From Streptomyces roseolilacinus (GTDB taxonomy: Bacteria; Actinomycetota; Actinomycetes; Streptomycetales; Streptomycetaceae): 64,000 nucleotides of DNA. The notes under the pieces are model-generated. The model searched no databases. It was not told the DNA's origin and worked only from the letters and a program-made list of their open reading frames with translations. This document shows positions 1 through 7,615 of the stretch, in pieces (within the stretch, counting starts at the first letter, position 1; each line of letters opens with the position of its first letter). The stretch is taken from positions 310,001-374,000 of the forward strand of contig NZ_BMSV01000004.1 in the NCBI RefSeq assembly GCF_014649335.1, in the 5' to 3' direction. The position numbers were made by a program, and so were the translations under genes.

Positions 1-1039
1 CGAGGAACTTGCCGAGGACGGCGACGGCGAACACCGCCATCCCCCACAGGGCGACCTCGGGGTCGACGAGCGAGGTGAGGTCCATGCGCAGGCCGGCGGT
101 CGCGAAGAACAGCGGCGCGAGGACGGACATGATCGTCGTGTTGAGGGGGGCGAGGGACGCCGTGTCGAACTCCTTGGTCCCGCCGATGAGGATGCCGCAC
201 AGGAAAGCGCCGAGGGCGGCCTCCAGGCCGAGGGCGTGGGTGCCCGCGGCGGACAGCATCATCAGGACGACGGCGGTGACGACGGGCAGTCCGGGCACGT
301 CGGCGCGGGCGGAGGCGCGCATCGCGGCGCCGACGAGGTACCGGCCCACGGTCACGGTGGCGAGGATGAGCAGGCCGACCTCGCCGAGCGTGGTGAACAC
401 CTCGCCGGCGTAGAGGCCGGTGGTGGCCATGGCCGCGATCAGGGACAGCAGGACCCAGCCCACGGCGTCGTCGATGGTGACCGCCACCAGGATCATCTGG
501 CCGACGTCCCGGTGGATGAGCTTCATGTCGATGAGCGTGCGGGCGATGACGGGGATGGCGCTGACGCACATCACGACGCCGACGAACAGCGCGAAGACGG
601 TGGGGTCGGCGCCGGGGGCACGCAGCTGGGCGGGGAGGAGGAAGCCGAGTCCGGCGCCGAGGACGAGCGGGACGAGCAGCCCCGCGGCGCCCACCCCGGC
701 CGCGCGGGCCCCCTGCCTGCGGACGAGCTTGAGGTCGAGGTGGATGCCGCTGAAGCCGACGAGGAGGATGACGCCGAACTGGCCGACCGCGTCGAGGAGG
801 TGCATGTGCTCGGTGCTCTGCGGGAACAGCCAGTTCCCGACGCCGGGGGCGACGTGGAACAGCAGGGACGGGCCGAGGAGCACCCCGGCCGTGAGTTCCC
901 CGACGACCGCGGGCATGCCGAGGCGCTCCGCGAGGCGCCCGAGGAGCAGGGCGAACAGCAGCAGTACGCCCACCTGGAGCAGCAGCACCATCAGGGCGTG
1001 GCTGGGGAGGGGCTCGACCACCGAGGCGGCCACGGACAT
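1..1039 (-). CDS. Cation:proton antiporter (CPA2/KefB-like), partial
   Basis: The reading frame begins at ATG 1039 behind an AAAGGAG ribosome binding site and runs off the left edge after about 346 codons, so the C-terminus is missing. The product is a polytopic membrane protein. Repeated hydrophobic segments alternate with short loops, and there is a family-typical stretch with GELTAGVLLGPSLL near the N-terminus. A later segment with VTIDDAVGWVLL carries the paired acidic residues expected in the ion-binding site of Na+/H+ exchangers. The family swaps H+ for Na+ or K+ across the membrane. It lies 88 bp downstream of the isocyanide synthase gene on the same strand, but a 46-bp perfect palindrome separates them, so co-transcription is uncertain. 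A role in the cluster (pH or cation homeostasis, self-protection) is only a guess. Confidence 0.85.
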   Translation of the reverse strand, partial: MSVAASVVEPLPSHALMVLLLQVGVLLLFALLLGRLAERLGMPAVVGELTAGVLLGPSLLFHVAPGVGNWLFPQSTEHMHLLDAVGQFGVILLVGFSGIHLDLKLVRRQGARAAGVGAAGLLVPLVLGAGLGFLLPAQLRAPGADPTVFALFVGVVMCVSAIPVIARTLIDMKLIHRDVGQMILVAVTIDDAVGWVLLSLIAAMATTGLYAGEVFTTLGEVGLLILATVTVGRYLVGAAMRASARADVPGLPVVTAVVLMMLSAAGTHALGLEAALGAFLCGILIGGTKEFDTASLAPLNTTIMSVLAPLFFATAGLRMDLTSLVDPEVALWGMAVFAVAVLGKFL

Positions 1040-1073
1040 GAGCGGTACTCCTTTCCGTACGACGACCCGGGTG

Positions 1074-1119
1074 CGCGGCCCGGCCGGCGTGACCCGCGGG
1101 TCACGCCGGCCGGGCCGCG
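1074..1119. terminator. 46-bp perfect palindrome between isocyanide synthase and antiporter genes
   Basis: Positions 1074-1119 read the same on both strands, with the centre at 1096/1097. As RNA this would form a very stable GC-rich hairpin just after the stop codon of the isocyanide synthase gene at 1128. The position fits a transcription terminator or processing hairpin between that gene and the antiporter. A perfect palindrome with no spacer is unusual for a terminator. Confidence 0.6.
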
Positions 1120-1127
1120 GTGGTACG

Positions 1128-2126
1128 TCAGGCCGCCGCCGCGGAGCTCGTGGCGGTGCCCGTCCCGCTGTCGTCGCCGACCGCCTCGAAGTGGCTGGGC
1201 CGGCCGTCCTGGTAGACCTCGCGGCCGATCTTCTCGGCGTCGCGGCGGTGCATCAGCTCCCAGGTGCCGTCCGTGTGGTGCATCAGGACGGAGTGCCACG
1301 GCGTGGTCCACGCGTCGGCGGCGCCGAGGAGGCGGATGCCGAACTTGATCGAGCCGCGGTTCTGCGGGTGGATGGAGAGCCGGACGTTGTGCGGATACCG
1401 CTCGGCGATCAGCTCGCTCCAGGCGCGGCTGCGGAGGATGACCTCGTACGCGCGGCGGCGGCAGTCGCGCTGCAGGGCGGAGCGGGAGCCCTCCCAGCCG
1501 GCGGTGTCCTCGACGAGGAACCGGGTGATGCCGCGGTACATGCGCAGCGACGCCTCGTCCTCGCGGACCTCGGCGCGCAGCTCCTCCAGGGACGGGCCGA
1601 GGGTCTCGGCGGCCTTCTGGCGCTTCTCGTCGTACGTCAGGTCGGGGCCGTACACGTCGCGCAGGTCGAAGGTGTCGAGGTGGTCGGCGAGGCCCTCGGC
1701 GTGGATCATGTCGAGCACCGCGTCGTTGTACGCGTCGATGTGCTCGTCCGGCACGCGGATGACGTCGCCGAAGATGTGGCCGTCGGAGCAGATCAGGACC
1801 TTCGCGCCGGGCTCGTAGACCTTCTCGATCTCGGCGCACAGCGAGTCGAGGAAGCGCAGGGCCAGCCGCTCGCCCTGGTCCGGGAGGTGGCCGAAGACCT
1901 TGTCCGTGTTGGGCGACTTGCACGGGAAGCCCGGCAGGCTGAAGATCACCTGTTCGTTCTTGGCGACGAAGTCGGCTATCTGACTCAACTGCTCGGGAAA
2001 GTCGTCCGGGGTGTCGAGATGGGTGTCGGGCTCCACGGTGCGTCGGTGCGGGATGAGGAGCCGCACGATCTCCTGGCTGATGCGCTCGACCTCGGGCGTC
2101 AGGGCGGTGGTGGCGGACTCGGACAT
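1128..2126 (-). CDS. Isocyanide (isonitrile) synthase, DIT1/PvcA family
   Basis: The 332-aa product has the DIT1/PvcA fold signature. It contains a VAKNEQVIFSLPGFPCKSPN block, a following LPDQGERLAL block, an ICSDGHIFGD block and a C-terminal RLSIHPQNRGSIKFGIRL block ending in DGRPSHF. Characterised members (PvcA, IsnA, XcnA-type) turn the amino group of L-Tyr or L-Trp into an isonitrile using ribulose-5-phosphate. I chose ATG 2126 (MSESATT) because family similarity starts there; an in-frame extension further upstream lies in the P450 intergenic region and gene. It is 104 bp downstream of a P450 gene on the same strand. No PvcB/IsnB-type 2OG oxygenase partner is adjacent, so the oxidative step may fall to the P450s (inference). 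The substrate amino acid cannot be read from sequence. Confidence 0.9.
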   Translation of the reverse strand: MSESATTALTPEVERISQEIVRLLIPHRRTVEPDTHLDTPDDFPEQLSQIADFVAKNEQVIFSLPGFPCKSPNTDKVFGHLPDQGERLALRFLDSLCAEIEKVYEPGAKVLICSDGHIFGDVIRVPDEHIDAYNDAVLDMIHAEGLADHLDTFDLRDVYGPDLTYDEKRQKAAETLGPSLEELRAEVREDEASLRMYRGITRFLVEDTAGWEGSRSALQRDCRRRAYEVILRSRAWSELIAERYPHNVRLSIHPQNRGSIKFGIRLLGAADAWTTPWHSVLMHHTDGTWELMHRRDAEKIGREVYQDGRPSHFEAVGDDSGTGTATSSAAAA

Positions 2127-2230
2127 GGTTGATCGGCTCGCTTCCGTGAGTCGTGGTGCGGGGAGGAGTGGTCCGGGGGGCGGCCCGGCGGGTCGGTGCC
2201 GGGCGCGGTTCGTGCGGCGGGACCGCCGGG

Positions 2231-3544
2231 TCAGTGCCGCACGGGGCAGCCGCCGCTCGGGGCGGCGTCCGTCGGGCCGTAGGCGACGGGCAGCTCGTTG
2301 ACGCCGCGGGCGAGGACGGCGCCGACCCAGACCAGGTCCTCGTCCGGGACGGCGAGGCGGATCTGGGGCAGCCGCAGGAGCAGCTGCCGTACGGCGATCT
2401 GGAGTTCGACCCGGGCGAGGGCCGCGCCGGGGCAGAAGTGGATGCCGTGCCCGAACGCCATGTGCGGGTTGGGCGAGCGGTCCAGGTCGAGGGTGTCGGC
2501 GTCGGGGAACCGCTCGGGGTCGCGGTTGGCGGCGCACAGCGACACGATGATCGAGTCACCGGCGGGGATGGTGGTGCCGAAGAGGTCGGAGTCCTCGGCG
2601 AAGAACCGCCACGTGGTCAGCTCGAAGGCGCTGTCGTAGCGCAGGAGTTCCTCGACGGCGCGGGCGAGCAGCGCCTGGTCGGCGTCGCTCATCTCGCCGC
2701 TGACGGCCTCCTGGAGCCGGCGCAGCTCGGCGGGGTGGCGCAGGAGGGCGATGAGGGCGGTGGTGATCTGGTTGGTGACCGGCTCCTGGCCGGCGACGAG
2801 GAGCTGGAAGACGATGGAGTCCTGCTCCTCCTTGGTGATCTCGCCGGCCTCGCAGGCGCGGACGAGCTTGGTGAGCAGGTCGTCGGCGGGGTGGGCGCGC
2901 TTGTGCTCCACCACCTCGGCGATGTAGTTCTGCAGGCCGCGCAGGCGCCCCTCGTACACCGGCCGCTGCGGGTCGCTGGGGCCGACGGGCTGGACGACCT
3001 TGCCCCAGTCGCGGTCGAAGCGGGCGGCGATCGCGTCGGGCAGGCCGATGACCTCGGCCAGGACGCGGAAGGGGAAGTGCGCGGCGAAGGCGGAGACCAC
3101 GTCGACCACGCCGCCGGCGGCCTCCCCGCCGGCGTCGGGGGCGGCGAGGGCGGCGTCGAGGAGTTCGGTGGCGAGCTCCTCGAAGCGGGCGCGCTTCCGC
3201 TCGACGTTGCGGGGGGTGAAGGCCTCGGTGACCAGCTTCCGCATCACCGTGTGCTTCGGCGGGTCCTGGTGCAGCAGGTGCACCTGGAGCTGGGAGTGCT
3301 GCGGCTCGGGCATGATCGCCGCGCGCTCGCGCCAGGCGCTGTTGCCGAGGTCGTGGTTCTTGCCGAGCCGGTCGTCGGTGAGGGCGTCCTGCGCCGCCTC
3401 GTAACCCGTGACCAGCCACGCGTTGACCCCGCTGGGGAAGTTGACCGCGTGGACGGGGCCCTCTTCGCGCAGCTTCCGGTACAGCGGGTACGGGTCGGTC
3501 TTGTACTCCTTGCCGTAGAGGGGCAGCGGTTCGGAACGCGACAT
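2231..3544 (-). CDS. Cytochrome P450 with non-canonical I-helix
   Basis: The 437-aa protein is a bacterial soluble P450. The heme-binding motif FGHGIHFCPG puts the ligand at Cys371, the K-helix ExxR is E299-R302, and there is a PERF-type segment. The I-helix reads AGQEPVTN at 251-258, where most relatives have AG(H/E)ETT. Proline thus replaces the conserved threonine used for proton delivery in oxygen activation, although a Thr occurs two residues on. Such changes are known in P450s with unusual chemistry, such as oxidative coupling, but they do not prove it. The ATG at 3544 follows an AGGAAGGA ribosome binding site. The gene leads the unit that also carries the isocyanide synthase and is divergent from the SARP regulator. 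The C-terminus ends in CPVRH. The substrate is unknown. Confidence 0.93.
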   Translation of the reverse strand: MSRSEPLPLYGKEYKTDPYPLYRKLREEGPVHAVNFPSGVNAWLVTGYEAAQDALTDDRLGKNHDLGNSAWRERAAIMPEPQHSQLQVHLLHQDPPKHTVMRKLVTEAFTPRNVERKRARFEELATELLDAALAAPDAGGEAAGGVVDVVSAFAAHFPFRVLAEVIGLPDAIAARFDRDWGKVVQPVGPSDPQRPVYEGRLRGLQNYIAEVVEHKRAHPADDLLTKLVRACEAGEITKEEQDSIVFQLLVAGQEPVTNQITTALIALLRHPAELRRLQEAVSGEMSDADQALLARAVEELLRYDSAFELTTWRFFAEDSDLFGTTIPAGDSIIVSLCAANRDPERFPDADTLDLDRSPNPHMAFGHGIHFCPGAALARVELQIAVRQLLLRLPQIRLAVPDEDLVWVGAVLARGVNELPVAYGPTDAAPSGGCPVRH

Positions 3545-3982
3545 GGCGTGGTGCTTCCTTCCTGGTGGGTGGTCCGCTCCGGGGGCGGGAGCGGAAGCGG
3601 TGGTTCGCGGAACGCTGCACGCACGGTTCGGCCGGGCGCGGGCACGCGGACACGCGCCCGGACGTACGGGGGCGTCGGGCGGCGGGGGTGCGGATCGGTG
3701 GTGGAGAAGGGGGCGGTGGTACGCGGGGGGTGCGGGTGGGCCGACCTCTCGGGCGGGCCGCGGGAGCGTTTTCGGAGGACCAACCGCCTGGTGTGCGGGG
3801 TCAGATGCGAACCGTCAACGCGTACAAGTCACCAACGCTGAGCGAGTATTCTTGGCCACAGGTCAACATGTCAAGTTGGATCTGTTCAGCACTCAAATTG
3901 ACGGACACTGACCGGAATTGATCAAAGAACTGTCCTAAATGACTGAGGCCACGGACGCGTTCATCCCATAGAGTGAGTTTCC
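3545..3982. promoter_or_regulatory. Divergent promoter region between P450 and SARP genes
   Basis: This 438-bp gap holds no gene. Its SARP-proximal part (3810-3960) is clearly AT-richer than the surroundings. Toward the P450, TTGACA (complement of 3869-3874) and AATACT (complement of 3845-3850) are 18 bp apart and form a plausible -35/-10 pair. Toward the SARP gene, TGAC/TGAC/TGAT elements start at 3899, 3909 and 3919, exactly 10 bp apart, and TAGAGT at 3968-3973 could be a -10 just before the start. The 3550-3790 part is G-rich and shows nothing I can assign. Confidence 0.45.
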
Positions 3983-6900
3983 ATGATGGCCTCACGGGGG
4001 AGCGCTGTCCGGTTCAGCATTCTGGGCACGTTGATGGTTTCGGTCGGAGAGCAGCAGCTCCACCTGGGTGGACCGCGCGCCCGCGCGGTACTCGCCGCGC
4101 TGCTGCTGGAGGCCAATCGGCTGGTGCCGATTTCCCATCTGGTGGAAGCGGTGTGGGAACGCGTCCCGCCCGCCACGGCGGAACACCAGATCCGAAAGAT
4201 CGTCGCCGATCTCCGTTCACGCATTCCTCACGCGCAGGAAATGATCGCCACCGACGGCCCCGGATACCGGATCATCGTCGACGAGGACCAACTCGACCTC
4301 ATCCGCTTCGACAAGGCCCTCGACGAGGCCCGCCACTGCGCCACCGTCGACGGCGAGGTCGCCGCCCTGGAGACCGCCCTCGGCCTGTACCGCGGCCGGG
4401 TCCTCCCCGACGGCCGCAGCCCCGTCCTCACCTCCGCGGCCGCCGCCCTGGAGGACCGCTACCTCGGCGCCCGGGAACGGCTGCTGGAACTGCGCCTGGA
4501 GCAGGGCCGCGCCCACGATGTCGTCAGCGAACTGATGCCGCTCGTCGCCGAACACCCGCTGCGCGAGTCCCTCAGCGCCCTGCTGATGGTCGCCCTGTAC
4601 CGGGTGGGCCGGCAGGCCGACGCCCTGCGCGTCTACCACGACCTGCGCAACCTGCTCGCCGAACAGCTGGGCATCGACCCGAGCAGCGCCGTCAACTACC
4701 GCTACCAGCAGATCCTGCGCAACGAACCGGGACTCGACGCGCCCCCGGCCGCCCGCCACGACCGGCCCGCCGGCCCGCCCGCCCCGGCGCCCCCGCCCCG
4801 CTCCCTCCCCCACGACCTGCCCGACTTCACCGGCCGCGAGACGGAACTGGCACGCCTCCTGGCGCACGTCCCACCCGCCCCCGCCGACCCCGCCGACACC
4901 CCCCGGGCGGTGCGGATCGTCACCGTCGACGGAATGGCCGGCAGCGGGAAGACCGCCCTCGCCGTACACGCCGCCCACCGCGTCGCCGACCGCTACCCGG
5001 ACGGCCAGATCTTCCTCGACCTGCACGGCTTCAGCGCGCACTGCGAACCCGTCGAACCGCGCGACGCGCTCGGCACCCTGCTGCGGGCCGTCGGCGTACC
5101 CGCCGACCGCATCCCCGACGACCCGGCCGACCGCGAGATCTTATGGCGCGGGATGACCGCCGACCGCCGCATGCTGCTCCTCTTCGACAACGTCCTCGCC
5201 TCGGACCAGGTACGCCCCCTCATCCCCGCCGGACCGGGCTGCCTGGTCCTCGTCACGAGCCGCCCCCGCCTCGCCGGACTGGACGGCGCCGCACCGCTGC
5301 CCCTGCCGCTGCTCTCCGCCGCCGACGGGCTCGCCCTCCTCGGCCAGCTCCTCGGCCACCGGCGGGTCGCCGCCGAACAGGAGGCCGCCGCCGAACTGGT
5401 CGCCCTGTCCGGCCGCCTGCCGCTGGCCCTGCGCATCGTCGCGTCCCGCCTCACCAACCGGCCCCACTGGACCCTCGCCTACCTGGCCGGACGGCTCCGC
5501 GAGGAACACCTGCGCCTCGACGAGCTGACCGTCGAACACCGCAGCGTCCGCACCGCGCTCCACCTGTCGTACGCGGCCGTGCCACCCCGCCACCAGGAAC
5601 TGTTCCGGCTGCTCGGCGCGGTCCCCGGCACCGACTTCGACCGGCACGCCGTCGCCGCCCTCGCCGGACTCACCCCGCACACGGCCGAGACCCTCCTGGA
5701 GGACCTGCTCGACGCGCGGCTCCTCGTCCAGCGGACCCCCGGCCGCTACACCTTCCACAGCCTGGTCCGCGCCCTCGCCCGAGAAGCCGCCGCCCACCAG
5801 CCGCACACCGCCCACGACGCCCGGCAGCGGCTCCTCGACTACTACCTGAAGATCACCGACGAGGCGGCCGACCTGCTCGGCCCCCGCCGCGAACGCCCCC
5901 GCCCGGCGGGCCGGCACCACACCCCCGCCGCCACCCCGCCCCTGCGGGACGCCACCGACGCGCTCGGCTGGTTCGGAGCCGAACGGGCCAACCTGCTCGC
6001 CGCCATCACCCACGCCGAGGAGACCGGATCCGACGTCCACGTCGCCCGCCTCCCCCTCGCCTTCGCCCCCTACCTGCACACCCGCGGCCACATCGAGGAC
6101 GAACTCGGCGTCCTGCGCAAGGCGTCGGCCGCCGCACGCCGCCTCGGCGACCCCGCGCTGGAAGGCGCCGCGCTCACCGGCATGGCCGCCCCCTTCGGCC
6201 ACCTGGGACGCGTCAAGGAGGGCCTGGCGTGCGCACGGGAGGCCCTCTCCCTCGCCGAACGCGCCGGAGACCGGGGCGGCGCGGCGTTCTGCCTCGGCCG
6301 GATCGGCATGTTCCACAACGCCCTCGGCCAGTACGAGAACGCCATCACCGCCCTGCACCGGGCCCTGGTACTGCTGAGCCGCGCCGACGCACACGACGAG
6401 GAGAGCACCGTCCTGGCCGCCCTCGGCGAGGCGCAGGCCGCCCTCGGCCGGCACGCCGAAGCACTCCAGACCAGCCGCCTGGTCGTCCTGCACAGCCGGC
6501 AGAGCGGCGACACGTACGGCGAACTCACCGGCCTGATGGGCGAAGCCGCCGCCTACGCCGGAGCCGGCCAACTGGACATCGCCCTCGACCGGCTCGCCGA
6601 GGCGTCCGAACTCGCCCGGCACACCACCACCCCGGACGGCCAGGCACCCATCCTCGCCCAGTACGCCGACATCTACCGCCGCCAAGGCCGCCACCGCGAA
6701 GCCCTGCACGCCGGACACACCGCGCTCCAACTCCTGCGCCGGGTCCGCCGCCCCGCCCTGTCGGCCGCCGTCCACAACGTCATCGGCAGCGTTCACCGCG
6801 ACCGCGGCGACTACGAACGCGGCGAAGGCCACCACCAGAAGGCCCGCCGCCTCGCCCAACAAGCCGGCCTGCGGCGCGAACTGACCCTCGCCCTCGACGG

Positions 6901-6985
6901 CATCGCCCACGCCCGCGCCCACGGCGAGGGCCCGCACGAGGCCAAGGAGCACGAGCCGCGGGGGGAGTGTTCTCTGGTCTATTGA
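3983..6985 (+). CDS. Large SARP-family regulator (BTAD / NB-ARC / TPR), TTA codon
   Basis: The 1000-aa product has the AfsR-like architecture. An OmpR-type DNA-binding domain and bacterial transcriptional activation domain occupy about residues 1-250. A proline-rich linker is followed by an NB-ARC ATPase with Walker A GMAGSGKT near residue 315. The C-terminal half is TPR-rich. Such proteins activate antibiotic clusters by binding direct repeats near -35 regions. The start is ATG 3983 (or ATG 3986). No clear ribosome binding site is visible and TAGAGT lies only 9 bp upstream, so a leaderless mRNA is possible. Codon 387 (5141-5143) is TTA, which in Streptomyces makes translation depend on the bldA tRNA. 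Its position between two divergent sets of biosynthetic genes suggests it is the pathway-specific activator. Confidence 0.9.
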   Translation: MMASRGSAVRFSILGTLMVSVGEQQLHLGGPRARAVLAALLLEANRLVPISHLVEAVWERVPPATAEHQIRKIVADLRSRIPHAQEMIATDGPGYRIIVDEDQLDLIRFDKALDEARHCATVDGEVAALETALGLYRGRVLPDGRSPVLTSAAAALEDRYLGARERLLELRLEQGRAHDVVSELMPLVAEHPLRESLSALLMVALYRVGRQADALRVYHDLRNLLAEQLGIDPSSAVNYRYQQILRNEPGLDAPPAARHDRPAGPPAPAPPPRSLPHDLPDFTGRETELARLLAHVPPAPADPADTPRAVRIVTVDGMAGSGKTALAVHAAHRVADRYPDGQIFLDLHGFSAHCEPVEPRDALGTLLRAVGVPADRIPDDPADREILWRGMTADRRMLLLFDNVLASDQVRPLIPAGPGCLVLVTSRPRLAGLDGAAPLPLPLLSAADGLALLGQLLGHRRVAAEQEAAAELVALSGRLPLALRIVASRLTNRPHWTLAYLAGRLREEHLRLDELTVEHRSVRTALHLSYAAVPPRHQELFRLLGAVPGTDFDRHAVAALAGLTPHTAETLLEDLLDARLLVQRTPGRYTFHSLVRALAREAAAHQPHTAHDARQRLLDYYLKITDEAADLLGPRRERPRPAGRHHTPAATPPLRDATDALGWFGAERANLLAAITHAEETGSDVHVARLPLAFAPYLHTRGHIEDELGVLRKASAAARRLGDPALEGAALTGMAAPFGHLGRVKEGLACAREALSLAERAGDRGGAAFCLGRIGMFHNALGQYENAITALHRALVLLSRADAHDEESTVLAALGEAQAALGRHAEALQTSRLVVLHSRQSGDTYGELTGLMGEAAAYAGAGQLDIALDRLAEASELARHTTTPDGQAPILAQYADIYRRQGRHREALHAGHTALQLLRRVRRPALSAAVHNVIGSVHRDRGDYERGEGHHQKARRLAQQAGLRRELTLALDGIAHARAHGEGPHEAKEHEPRGECSLVY

Positions 6986-7012
6986 GCTCGTTCCGCCTCC
7001 GGGGCGCTTTGA

Positions 7013-7088
7013 GCGGGTGTCGACAGGCCGAACGTGCTCAACCCCTCGTTCCTCGGGGTCTGCGCGCGATCGGCCTGTCGACACCCGC
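7013..7088. terminator. Long inverted repeat, 19-bp perfect arms with nested stem
   Basis: Arms 7013-7031 and 7070-7088 are perfect 19-bp reverse complements containing GTCGAC. They enclose 38 nt that hold a smaller stem (ACCCC 7041-7045 with GGGGT 7055-7059). The structure sits 27 bp after the SARP stop codon, in the gap before the convergent ferredoxin gene. It is best explained as a (bidirectional) terminator, though the long loop is atypical. Confidence 0.55.
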
Positions 7089-7269
7089 GCGCCCCTTCGG
7101 CTCCACGAGCGGCCCCACACGGCACCCTCCCCCTCCCGGGCCCTCAGGTGCGCCCCGCCCACGGCACCGCGAGGCGCACGCCGACGCGCTTCGGTCCCGT
7201 GAGTGGCCCACCGGGTGGCCGCGCCCACGGCTCCGTAGGCCGTGCGCGGCCTTCGGCCGGCAACGCCGG

Positions 7270-7309
7270 AGGGGCACGCGGGTCACCGGGTCGGTGTCCG
7301 CGTGCCCCT
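7270..7309 (-). terminator. Terminator of the P450-to-ferredoxin operon
   Basis: Perfect 12-bp inverted repeat 7270-7281 / 7298-7309 with a 16-nt loop. It starts 29 bp downstream of the ferredoxin stop codon in the minus direction. There is no T-tract, which is usual for actinobacterial terminators. The rest of the 352-bp gap (6986-7337) outside this and the 7013-7088 structure shows nothing further. Confidence 0.6.
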
Positions 7310-7337
7310 CGGTGGCGCGTGGTTCACGGGGTGGGGC

Positions 7338-7595
7338 TCACCGCAGGGGGGCCAGTACCTCGCCCGTCGTCGCGTCGCGTACCGTGATCGCCTCCATGGG
7401 GCAGGTCTCCGCCGCGTCCGTCACCGCGTCGTCCGGGGTGATCACGTCCTCGACCGGGCGCGCCCGCCCCCCGTCCAACCGCATCCGGCCGTGCGCCGTG
7501 CCGAGGCACAGGCCCGTGCCCGCGCACACCAGCCGGTCGACCTCGATCCGCCACTTGCCGGCGTCACCCTGCACCTGGTCCTGCTCCTGGGACAT
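7338..7595 (-). CDS. [3Fe-4S] ferredoxin (P450 partner type)
   Basis: This 85-aa protein has cysteines at 24, 30 and 65 in the pattern C-x5-C ... CP. That is the three-cysteine arrangement of actinobacterial [3Fe-4S] ferredoxins which pass single electrons to cytochromes P450. No fourth cysteine is present at the usual cluster position. The ATG at 7595 has a GGAAG-containing leader. It is the last gene of the operon with the second P450, FAD monooxygenase, glycosyltransferase and epimerase, and begins 20 bp after the epimerase stop. It probably serves one or both P450s of the cluster. No ferredoxin reductase is nearby, so a housekeeping one must be used. Confidence 0.92.
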   Translation of the reverse strand: MSQEQDQVQGDAGKWRIEVDRLVCAGTGLCLGTAHGRMRLDGGRARPVEDVITPDDAVTDAAETCPMEAITVRDATTGEVLAPLR

Positions 7596-7615
7596 CTTCC
7601 TGTCTTCCTTTCACG

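Noticed and set aside
236..2132. Long plus-strand open frames opposite the antiporter and isocyanide synthase genes
   Set aside because: They are GC-driven shadow frames: compositions rich in Arg/Gly/Pro/His, no domains, and exact antisense overlap with well-supported genes.
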